Positions 1 to 5,312 of a DNA stretch of 5,525 nt are shown here, piece by piece. The notes below the pieces were generated by a model, which did not search any database, was not told the DNA's origin, and saw nothing but the letters and a program-made list of their open reading frames with translations. Source of the stretch: an uncultured Odoribacter sp. (GTDB lineage: Bacteria; Bacteroidota; Bacteroidia; Bacteroidales; Marinifilaceae); the NCBI GenBank assembly GCA_900548135.1, contig URJC01000187.1, forward strand, positions 1-5,525, read 5' to 3'. Both the position numbers and the translations under genes were made by a program. The first letter of the stretch is position 1, and each line of letters begins with the position of its first letter.

Positions 1-102
1 ACGAGGGTGGAGATTGTATATGATGCCGATGAAAAGATTACTATTTCTATCCGGACTGATGGTAAATGGGAGGTGATAGATGGTGGAAGTATTATTATAT
101 AA
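1..102 (+). CDS. C-terminal fragment of an unidentified protein
   Basis: Frame 1 is open from the first base to a TAA at 100-102, giving 33 residues (TRVEIVYDADEKITISIRTD..., ending GGSIII). The start lies outside the window. The fragment alternates hydrophobic and polar residues, as expected for beta strands, and could be the last strands of a beta-rich domain. No motif in it identifies a family, so no function is assigned. It lies only 22 bases upstream of the thioredoxin gene on the same strand, with no promoter-like element between them, so the two are probably co-transcribed. The reading frame is supported by ordinary codon use and by the position of the stop just before the next gene. 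Confidence 0.6.
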   Translation, partial: TRVEIVYDADEKITISIRTDGKWEVIDGGSIII

Positions 103-124
103 TAATTATTAAATGAACTGATTT

Positions 125-427
125 ATGGAAAAATTTTGTGATTTGATTAAGGGGGATAAGCCGGTATTTGTGATTTTTTATGCTACCTGGTGTCCGCATT
201 GCAGGAAAATGTTACCCATTGTGAGTCAGCTGGGAAAGCATAAAGAATTGATTTTTCTGAAATATGATATTGATGATCCTGCCAATAAACGTTTGGTGGA
301 TTATTATCAAATCCAGGCAGTCCCGTTGATGATGATTTACCGTGCCGGAGAACAATTGTGGAGGAAGACCGGGGAGATGGAAGAAGAAGAATTGATGCAG
401 ATCGTTAAGCGTTTATTGGAAAAGTAG
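125..427 (+). CDS. Thioredoxin family protein, CPHC active site
   Basis: A 100-residue, single-domain thioredoxin-fold protein. It has no signal peptide, so it is predicted to be cytoplasmic and to act in thiol-disulfide exchange. The active site reads ATWCPHC with Cys23 and Cys26. Pro31 matches the conserved proline after the active-site helix, the cis-proline is Pro67 in the AVP segment, and Gly75 and Gly83 match the conserved C-terminal glycines. The length is close to classical thioredoxins (about 105-110). The dipeptide between the cysteines is Pro-His, as in DsbA, rather than the Gly-Pro of classical thioredoxin; in studied enzymes this dipeptide tunes redox potential, so it may be more oxidising than TrxA. 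There is an extra cysteine at position 5. The ATG at 125 is chosen because the fold begins right after it and an ATG at 113 meets a stop after two codons. It follows the upstream gene by 22 bases, probably in one operon. The fold assignment is firm; the substrate is unknown. Confidence 0.92.
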   Translation: MEKFCDLIKGDKPVFVIFYATWCPHCRKMLPIVSQLGKHKELIFLKYDIDDPANKRLVDYYQIQAVPLMMIYRAGEQLWRKTGEMEEEELMQIVKRLLEK

Positions 428-453
428 GAGGACGGTTATCTAACCTGTCCTCC
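427..453. terminator. Hairpin at the convergent gene ends, possible bidirectional terminator
   Basis: GGAGGAC (427-433) pairs with GTCCTCC (447-453), and GGTT (434-437) continues with AACC (442-445). This gives about 11 base pairs with one bulged T (446) and a four-base loop. It starts on the last base of the thioredoxin stop codon and contains the stop codon of the opposing lipoprotein gene (436-438), so it can form at the 3' end of both transcripts. Neither side has a good T-run: the + side continues CTGTTTCC and the - side TACTTTCC. It is therefore a strong stem without the classical tail, and its role as a terminator is inferred. Confidence 0.45.
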
Positions 454-951
454 CTGTTTCCATGTCTTGTGATAGTAGGCCTCTTTTAAATTGCTGATGA
501 TAACGCCTCTTGAGGTGGAGGCGTGTATGAAATAACCGTTTTTGAGAAACAATCCGACGTGATTGATTCCTTTTTTCTTCTTTTGGGAAGTATTGAAAAA
601 TACCAGATTACCTGTTTTTAAGTCACTTTTCATCACTTTCCGGCAATTTTTATTGGCTATGTCTTGCGTATTCCGGGCCAGCTTTTTGTGATAGACTTGT
701 TGATAAATCTGTCCGACTAAACCGGAACAATCCACGCCCTTCCGGGTTGTGCCTCCATAGCAGTATGGCGTGCCCAGCCATTTTGCCGCTTCTGAGTAGA
801 GATGTAGGTCGTCTTTGCGGCTGAGCTTTATTCCCAATTGATGTGAAAGTTGTTCACGTTGGCCTCTTGTCCCGGTGAGTTGTTTGCTACTGTGGCAAGA
901 GGTCAGGAATAAACCCGAAAAAAGCAGGCCTGTGATTAGGAGTATTCTCAT
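436..951 (-). CDS. NlpC/P60 family peptidoglycan endopeptidase lipoprotein (Spr/MepS-like)
   Basis: A 171-residue predicted lipoprotein. Residues 1-19 form a short hydrophobic signal ending in the lipobox LTSC, with Cys19 as the lipidated residue, so the protein should be anchored to an envelope membrane facing the periplasm. Residues about 50-165 are an NlpC/P60 cysteine peptidase domain. The catalytic Cys75 lies in the VDCSGL motif, His131 in NHVG and His143 in FIHAS. The spacing from His to the third residue (12) equals that of E. coli MepS/Spr, and the overall length is similar (188 in E. coli). Enzymes of this family cut bonds next to D-amino acids in peptidoglycan stem peptides or cross-links; the exact bond cannot be read from sequence. 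A basic run (KKKK, 124-127) precedes the first His. The start overlaps the stop of the upstream antiporter gene by four bases (ATGA), which suggests translational coupling within one transcript. All catalytic residues are present. Confidence 0.93.
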   Translation of the reverse strand: MRILLITGLLFSGLFLTSCHSSKQLTGTRGQREQLSHQLGIKLSRKDDLHLYSEAAKWLGTPYCYGGTTRKGVDCSGLVGQIYQQVYHKKLARNTQDIANKNCRKVMKSDLKTGNLVFFNTSQKKKKGINHVGLFLKNGYFIHASTSRGVIISNLKEAYYHKTWKQGGQVR

Positions 952-2459
952 GCGTTTTTTTCAAACATATAATCATCAATACCCAGTTTTTCGTAGGTAT
1001 TTTTCAATTCTTCATCGTTATCTGTGATTACTAATAGCTTATCGCCTACGTTGAGCTTAGTGCCGCCGCGGGGAACGAAAAACCGGTTATCACGTTTCAC
1101 CATTACGACCAGTGTATTATCGGGCAAAGTCAGGTCCATCAGATGATTACCATTTGCTAACAGGTTGTCTGACACTTGGATTTCTGACATGGCTGATTTG
1201 ATTTCTTCCGGTAACTCCATACCAAAATCATTGCCTTGTTTTTTTTCTTTTTCTGATAATCCCAGCAGACAAGCCATGTAGCTGACTGTAGTTCCTTGTG
1301 TTAATAAAGAGACAATGGTGATAAAGAATACAACATTGAATATCAGGGAGGCATATTGGATTTGTGCGATGAGCGGATAGGTTGCAAAGATAATCGGTAC
1401 GGCTCCCCTTAATCCAACCCAGGAAACATATAGCTTTGCTTTTGTACTCATTTTCCGGAAAGGAGCCAGGCATAAAAATACGCTGACAGGACGGGCGAAA
1501 ATGATCATAAAGATACCTATTAATAAACCAATTCCGGCGATAGGAAGTAAGTCACTCGGGTTTACAAGCAGTCCTAATGTCAAGAACATCACAATCTGGA
1601 ATAACCAGGTGAAACCATCGAAGAAAGTGACAACACTTTTTTTATGTTGCATTTTATGGTTACCAACTACTAAACCGGCAATATAAACGGCCAGATATCC
1701 GTTGCCTTTGATTAATTCGGTGATAGAGAAAATGAAAAATACACAGGCGAGCAGCAGGATGGGATACAAAGACTGATTGTCTACATTTAAGCGGTTCATC
1801 ATCCAGATGGCCATTTTACCGAGTAAAAAACCAGCAATAGCTCCGACACTCATTTGTACGATAAACATGAAAAAGGAATACCAGATATTAATTTCTCCGG
1901 CCGGGGTCTGGATGATCTGTATTAACAAGAGGGTCAACATATAAGCCATGGGGTCGTTACTACCACTTTCGAGTTCCAGCATGGGACGGAGCTGTTCTTT
2001 CAATCCTTGCCTTTTACTACGCAATATCGAAAATACGGAGGCAGAATCGGTTGATGACATAACTGCCGCCATAAGCAGAGATTCTGTTAAGGTCAGGGTG
2101 GAGAAATCAGACATAATGCCTGTCAGCCAGTAGATAAAAAATCCTGTAATAGCAGTAGTTAGCACGACCCCCAGGGTGGCCAGGACGACTCCCTGCCCGA
2201 GAACCGGCTTGATTTCCGTGTATTTGGTATCCATACCTCCGGAAAACAAAATAATACTTAGAGCAATCATCCCGATAAACTGGGCACCTTGAGGATTGTT
2301 GAACTGTATGCCTAAACCATCGCTTCCAAACAGCATACCTACTCCAAGAAAGAGTAGCAAGACAGGAACTCCAAAACGAAAGCCGGCTTTTCCGGCTATG
2401 ATACTGAAAAATAAGAGTACTGCCCCAATCAGCAGAATATTTCCGGTGTCGATAATCAT
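948..2459 (-). CDS. nhaP2: Potassium/proton antiporter, CPA1 family, with C-terminal RCK_C domain
   Basis: A 503-residue inner-membrane protein. Residues about 5-400 contain roughly a dozen hydrophobic segments of the Na+/H+ exchanger fold. Conserved CPA features are visible: TDSASV (137-142), ESGSNDP (164-170) with the paired Asn168-Asp169 expected at the ion-binding site, and GLRGAVP (349-355). Residues about 412-495 form a soluble RCK_C (TrkA-C) domain, typical of the NhaP2/CvrA subgroup, in which it senses a cytoplasmic ligand. NhaP2-type proteins exchange cytoplasmic K+ (or Na+) for protons and help with K+ and pH homeostasis. E. coli CvrA is 578 residues with a further C-terminal domain; this protein stops after RCK_C, so it is a shorter variant rather than a truncation. 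The ATG start at 2459 directly precedes the first membrane segment. It is the first gene of a minus-strand unit, with the NlpC/P60 gene overlapping its end. The family is secure; K+ rather than Na+ is inferred from the subgroup. Confidence 0.93.
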   Translation of the reverse strand: MIIDTGNILLIGAVLLFFSIIAGKAGFRFGVPVLLLFLGVGMLFGSDGLGIQFNNPQGAQFIGMIALSIILFSGGMDTKYTEIKPVLGQGVVLATLGVVLTTAITGFFIYWLTGIMSDFSTLTLTESLLMAAVMSSTDSASVFSILRSKRQGLKEQLRPMLELESGSNDPMAYMLTLLLIQIIQTPAGEINIWYSFFMFIVQMSVGAIAGFLLGKMAIWMMNRLNVDNQSLYPILLLACVFFIFSITELIKGNGYLAVYIAGLVVGNHKMQHKKSVVTFFDGFTWLFQIVMFLTLGLLVNPSDLLPIAGIGLLIGIFMIIFARPVSVFLCLAPFRKMSTKAKLYVSWVGLRGAVPIIFATYPLIAQIQYASLIFNVVFFITIVSLLTQGTTVSYMACLLGLSEKEKKQGNDFGMELPEEIKSAMSEIQVSDNLLANGNHLMDLTLPDNTLVVMVKRDNRFFVPRGGTKLNVGDKLLVITDNDEELKNTYEKLGIDDYMFEKNA

Positions 2460-2489
2460 ATACTATAAAGGTTATTAAGAACTTTTGTA

Positions 2490-2497
2490 CAAAAATA
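2490..2497 (-). promoter_or_regulatory. Bacteroidota-type -7 element for the antiporter operon
   Basis: Read on the minus strand this is TATTTTTG, an exact match to the Bacteroidota -7 consensus TAnnTTTG. It lies 31 bases upstream of the antiporter start codon, which would give a leader of about 20-25 bases. A possible -33 element is only TTTA (2516-2519, minus strand) with an 18-base spacer, one base off TTTG. The region is AT-rich, so a chance match is possible. Confidence 0.4.
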
Positions 2498-2544
2498 AAA
2501 TAAAAAATCAGCCTATAAATAATAGTAAATACTTAATTATTTAT

Positions 2545-2552
2545 TACGTTTG
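2545..2552 (+). promoter_or_regulatory. Possible distal -7 element for the acidic-protein gene
   Basis: TACGTTTG is an exact TAnnTTTG match on the + strand, 126 bases before the start codon at 2679. No TTTG-like -33 element is present at the expected distance upstream. It would give a leader of about 120 bases. It is a weaker candidate than the element at 2595-2624. Confidence 0.25.
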
Positions 2553-2594
2553 ACAAAGTAGGAAGTTATTTCTGAAATATCATTTTATTTAGGT

Positions 2595-2624
2595 TTTGTG
2601 ATTCTATATTTTTTGTTATTTTTG
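2595..2624 (+). promoter_or_regulatory. Bacteroidota-type promoter for the acidic-protein gene
   Basis: TTTG (2595-2598) and TATTTTTG (2617-2624) match the -33 and -7 consensus sequences (TTTG and TAnnTTTG) exactly. The spacer is 18 bases, against the usual 19-21. Transcription would start near 2630, about 50 bases before the ATG at 2679. This position also argues against translation beginning at the GTG codon at 2598, which would lie upstream of the transcript. Confidence 0.45.
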
Positions 2625-2678
2625 ATTAAAATTAATATCTGGACTTTGCCGAAGAAGTCTGTTAAAAAATGGGGGATT

Positions 2679-3089
2679 ATGAACGATATAGAGTTAGAAG
2701 AACTGGCAAGTGCCTATCCTGATAATGAAGATTTGATCCAGGTTTATCAGGATTGGGGAGACACATCTTATTTACGGGAACTTTTTACTGTGCTTGACCG
2801 TTATGAACCGGATTGGAATAAGGAAAAGGAATTAGGTAGTTGGGCCGCTGAATTTATTCTGGACATTTTAATGGAGGAAGAGGGGGAATGGGAAAAGATG
2901 ACGTCTCAGGAGCGTATGGGACGTTTTAATGAGTTGTTGGACGAACGTTATGAGGATTTTCGGTGTAGCCACCAATTTGCCCGGGTAAATAATATTACTT
3001 TGCATTTGCAGGAAGGTGAAGATTTGGATGCCATATTAGCCGAAACCGATGAAAAGATAAGATTCCCGAAGTTGTTTGCTGAGGAATAA
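2679..3089 (+). CDS. Unrecognised small acidic protein
   Basis: A 136-residue protein that I do not recognise. It is strongly acidic, with 37 Asp/Glu against 13 Lys/Arg, and begins MNDIELEELASAYPDNEDLI. It has no signal peptide and no membrane segment, so it is probably cytoplasmic. There is one cysteine (in RCSH) and five tryptophans, four of them in the first 70 residues (QDWGD, PDWNK, SWAAE, EGEWEK). Most of the sequence looks helical, with acidic clusters such as MEEEGE at about 65-70. The frame stays open upstream to a GTG at 2598, but the ATG at 2679 is preferred: the extra 27 residues come from AT-rich DNA containing the likely promoter, and G-rich sequence (GGGGG, 2671-2675) sits just before this ATG. 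It stands alone, divergent from the antiporter and convergent with the carboxyltransferase, with its own promoter and terminator. Its acidity could suit binding to a basic partner, but this is only a guess. Confidence 0.8.
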   Translation: MNDIELEELASAYPDNEDLIQVYQDWGDTSYLRELFTVLDRYEPDWNKEKELGSWAAEFILDILMEEEGEWEKMTSQERMGRFNELLDERYEDFRCSHQFARVNNITLHLQEGEDLDAILAETDEKIRFPKLFAEE

Positions 3090-3096
3090 AAAAATT

Positions 3097-3139
3097 ACCA
3101 CCGGTTAGTAAACTTTGGTTTATTTCCGGTGGTTTGTTT
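3097..3139. terminator. Bidirectional intrinsic terminator
   Basis: ACCACCGG (3097-3104) pairs with CCGGTGGT (3126-3133), an eight-base perfect stem. Inside the loop, TAAAC (3109-3113) pairs with GTTTA (3118-3122) around TTTG. On the + strand the stem is followed by TTGTTTA. On the minus strand it is followed by AATTTTTTTATT, a classical T-run. It lies 8 bases after the acidic-protein stop and 34 bases after the carboxyltransferase stop, so it should terminate both convergent genes, most strongly on the minus strand. Confidence 0.85.
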
Positions 3140-3166
3140 ATAGTCCTGATCAGGAACTTGACAGAG

Positions 3167-5017
3167 TTAAGCCTGGATTTCAATCATTGGCGTATCAGCG
3201 GCAACAGCGGATCCTTCTTTTACCAATAAACGTTTTACAATACCTGCATAGTCTGTTGCAATGCTGTTTTCCATTTTCATGGCTTCCAGTATGACAACCG
3301 TCTGGCCTTTCGTGACTGTATCGCCTGGTTTTACTGTAAAACGTAGTATGCTTCCCGGCATGGGAGCCTTCACTGTTTTGCCGGTAATCGGTTCATCTTT
3401 TTTTTCCTCGGTAACGGTTTGTGCTGCTTTGGGTTCTTCTTTGTGTTGTGCCTCATAGGCTTCTACTTTCTGTTTAGTCAGGAAGTTTTTAGCAACTTGT
3501 GGGAATAATTCAAGCAACAGTACTTCTTTTTCATTCGCTGCGAGTTTTACTCCCCCGGCCTCAGGCAATTCCGGATTGGGTTGCATTTGATATGTACTCG
3601 TATCATAAGGAGTTTCTTCCCGGGTACCAGCAATTTTCAAGCGGAATTCCGGATCAACAGGAACCGGTGTCTTACCATATTCTCCTTTCACCAAATTGAC
3701 AAATTGATTGGATACGTTGCTATACATTGGTTTTCCGGCTTTCAGGTCCATTGCGCAGTTTACAGCCTGTGCACCTACAATCTGGCTGGTTGGGGTAACC
3801 AAGGGAGGTAAACCGGCAGCCAAACGTACCGTCGGAATCAGTTCCATAGCTTTCTCAAGAATATCCATCGAATTCAGTTGTTTCAACTGAGCAACCATGT
3901 TGCTGTACATACCACCGGGAACCTCAGCCTTTTTCACTAATTCATTGGGTTTGGGGAAATTGAAATAAGCTTCGATTGTATGACAGGCATTCAATAAAGC
4001 TTCTTCATCATTGGCTTTAGCTGCTGCAATTGCTTTGTCGAATTCTTTGTCTATATTCTCCGGCAGTTGATCTGTCAATGGATTAAAAGGATTCGGGAAT
4101 TGTTTGCTGGCATCAACAGCTTCCAGTTCCTTGCGGATACCGTAAAGCTCTTTGTTGATTTTAGCTACAGCTTCCATATTTACATCCAGTTCTACTCCTA
4201 ATTTCTGGCAAAATATGTAGATGAGTTCAATCGCCGGAGCTCCTGTACCACCGGCAAAGTTCCATATGTTGGTGTCTACGATATCCACCCCTTTCAGGAT
4301 AGCCATGACTACAGCTCCCAAACCGTAACCCGGGGTACAGTGTGTGTGGAAGTCAACCGGTATGGAAAGATTTTTTTTGAATAACGGAATTAATTCTGCA
4401 ATTCGGGATGGCTGAATCAATCCGCTCATATCTTTGATGGTGACCATATCAGCTCCCAGGGCTGCCATTTGTTTGGCCTTATCCAGGAAATAAGCATTTG
4501 TGAAAACAGGTTCCGGATTCTTTTTCCCTTTTAGCTTATCCATGAAGCTCAGTTTCGGATATTTCGGATCGATGGTGTAACAAACTGCACAATCGGCAAT
4601 TCCACCGTATTTCTTTACATATTTGATGGTAGATTTAACGTTATTTACGTCGTTCAGGGCATCGAATATACGCATAATCCCCAGCCCTGATTCGATGGCA
4701 TTCCGGCAGAAACCTTCAATGATTTCGTCGGTATAAGGGGCATATCCGAATAGATTCCGTCCTCTGGATAAAGCTGTCAGTTTGGATACGTTGCCAACCA
4801 CTGCTTTGATTTTTTCCAATCTGTCCCATGGATTTTCATTCAGGTAACGCATGACCGAATCGGGTACAGCTCCGCCCCATACTTCCATTGCATAGAAGTT
4901 GGCGTCTTTATAGAATGGTAGAACCCGGTCAATCTGTTTTTGAGTCATACGGGTGGCAAAAGAAGATTGCTGTCCGTCACGTAAGGTAAGATCCCTGATT
5001 AATAGTTTTTGTGCCAT
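3167..5017 (-). CDS. Biotin-dependent carboxyltransferase subunit (pyruvate carboxylase subunit B / oxaloacetate decarboxylase alpha type)
   Basis: A 616-residue cytoplasmic protein carrying a carboxyltransferase domain and a biotin carrier domain, which move a carboxyl group between biotin and pyruvate/oxaloacetate. Residues about 5-280 form the TIM-barrel carboxyltransferase: RDG at 13-15 with metal-ligand Asp14, Lys195 in TIKDMSG (the carbamylated lysine position), and His224 and His226 in HTHCTPG. Residues about 290-470 form the PYC_OADA conserved region, with PGGMYSN (367-373) and VTPTSQ, where Thr408 matches the catalytic threonine of pyruvate carboxylases. A charged Glu/Lys/Ala linker (about 518-547) leads to the biotinyl domain (about 547-615) with EAMKME and biotinylated Lys581. 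There is no biotin carboxylase domain, and no partner gene (biotin carboxylase, or membrane subunits OadB/OadG) is in the window. It could therefore be PycB, OadA or a transcarboxylase 5S-like subunit; sequence alone does not decide. The N-terminal motif is RDGQQS where these families usually have RDAHQS. It appears to be transcribed alone from a promoter near 5053-5060. Confidence 0.9.
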   Translation of the reverse strand: MAQKLLIRDLTLRDGQQSSFATRMTQKQIDRVLPFYKDANFYAMEVWGGAVPDSVMRYLNENPWDRLEKIKAVVGNVSKLTALSRGRNLFGYAPYTDEIIEGFCRNAIESGLGIMRIFDALNDVNNVKSTIKYVKKYGGIADCAVCYTIDPKYPKLSFMDKLKGKKNPEPVFTNAYFLDKAKQMAALGADMVTIKDMSGLIQPSRIAELIPLFKKNLSIPVDFHTHCTPGYGLGAVVMAILKGVDIVDTNIWNFAGGTGAPAIELIYIFCQKLGVELDVNMEAVAKINKELYGIRKELEAVDASKQFPNPFNPLTDQLPENIDKEFDKAIAAAKANDEEALLNACHTIEAYFNFPKPNELVKKAEVPGGMYSNMVAQLKQLNSMDILEKAMELIPTVRLAAGLPPLVTPTSQIVGAQAVNCAMDLKAGKPMYSNVSNQFVNLVKGEYGKTPVPVDPEFRLKIAGTREETPYDTSTYQMQPNPELPEAGGVKLAANEKEVLLLELFPQVAKNFLTKQKVEAYEAQHKEEPKAAQTVTEEKKDEPITGKTVKAPMPGSILRFTVKPGDTVTKGQTVVILEAMKMENSIATDYAGIVKRLLVKEGSAVAADTPMIEIQA

Positions 5018-5052
5018 AATCTGTGTGTTTGTTTTGTTGGTTTTGATTTGTA

Positions 5053-5060
5053 CAAACTTA
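5053..5060 (-). promoter_or_regulatory. Bacteroidota-type -7 element for the carboxyltransferase gene
   Basis: On the minus strand this is TAAGTTTG, an exact TAnnTTTG match 36 bases upstream of the start codon at 5017, which implies a leader of about 30 bases. No clear TTTG is found at the -33 position. The same octamer occurs in the opposite direction at 5208-5215, in front of coaD. Confidence 0.4.
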
Positions 5061-5184
5061 TTAAATTAAAACGAAATCATCTAATAAAATGACAAAAAAT
5101 TATGGAAAAAAATCGTTATTTGTTTGTGAAAATAAATAAATGCTTTTAAATCGTAAGTTGTGGGGAAGATTTTTCGGGTTTTCT

Positions 5185-5215
5185 TTTATTTATAACGTTT
5201 GTTTCGCTAAGTTTG
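5185..5215 (+). promoter_or_regulatory. Candidate promoter for coaD
   Basis: TAAGTTTG (5208-5215) matches the -7 consensus exactly. TTTA (5185-5188) lies 19 bases upstream as an imperfect -33 element. Transcription would start near 5222, leaving an unusually long leader of about 90 bases before the coaD ATG at 5313. A one-mismatch element, TATTTCTG (5287-5294), lies too close to the ATG to be a likely alternative. Confidence 0.4.
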
Positions 5216-5237
5216 TAGCCTATAATTTTCAGAGATC

Positions 5238-5287
5238 CGAAATACAGAAGTCTGCTGGCAGGAATGTGCAGGAGATTTCGTTTTTTT
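5238..5287 (+). terminator. Hairpin with T-run in the coaD leader, possible attenuator
   Basis: CGAAAT (5238-5243) pairs with ATTTCG (5275-5280) and is followed at once by seven T residues (5281-5287). Inside it, CTGC (5252-5255) can pair with GCAG (5268-5271), leaving internal loops. This has the form of an intrinsic terminator, but the outer stem is short and AT-rich, so it may be weak. It lies between the candidate coaD promoter and the coaD start, so it would act as an attenuator or end a short leader RNA. It may also be a chance structure. Confidence 0.35.
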
Positions 5288-5312
5288 ATTTCTGATTTTC
5301 GATCAATTCATT

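Larger units (their letters stand above)
5018..5312. other. Divergent intergenic region between the carboxyltransferase gene and coaD
   Basis: These 295 bases are AT-rich, especially 5030-5150, and hold no convincing gene. The only small + strand reading frame noted (ATG at 5102, 15 codons) has no support. The region contains divergent -7 elements at 5053-5060 (minus) and 5208-5215 (plus), and a hairpin with a T-run at 5238-5287 in the coaD leader. The stretch 5061-5180 shows nothing else that I can name. Confidence 0.6.

Noticed and set aside
1228..1473. An 81-codon minus-strand reading frame inside the antiporter gene, and similar + strand frames at 1501-1686, 1948-2133 and 2296-2478.
   Set aside because: They overlap a gene whose conserved motifs are intact in another frame, and their translations show no domain features.
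2598..2678. N-terminal extension of the acidic protein from a GTG at 2598, giving a hydrophobic, membrane-like first segment (ILYFLLFLIKINIW).
   Set aside because: The codon lies inside the likely -33 element, upstream of the expected transcript start. AT-rich non-coding DNA readily translates as Phe/Leu/Ile, and the ATG at 2679 is a better start.
2995..3183. A 62-codon minus-strand reading frame spanning the terminator between the acidic-protein gene and the carboxyltransferase gene.
   Set aside because: It runs through a strong terminator and overlaps two better-supported genes. Its translation has no family features.
3261..3890. Plus-strand reading frames opposite the carboxyltransferase gene.
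   Set aside because: They lie antisense to the biotinyl and conserved carboxyltransferase regions, have no recognisable domain, and are shadows of the real gene.
5102..5149. A 15-codon + strand reading frame upstream of coaD.
   Set aside because: It is short, Lys/Asn-rich as expected from AT-rich DNA, and lies upstream of the candidate coaD promoter, with no ribosome binding site.
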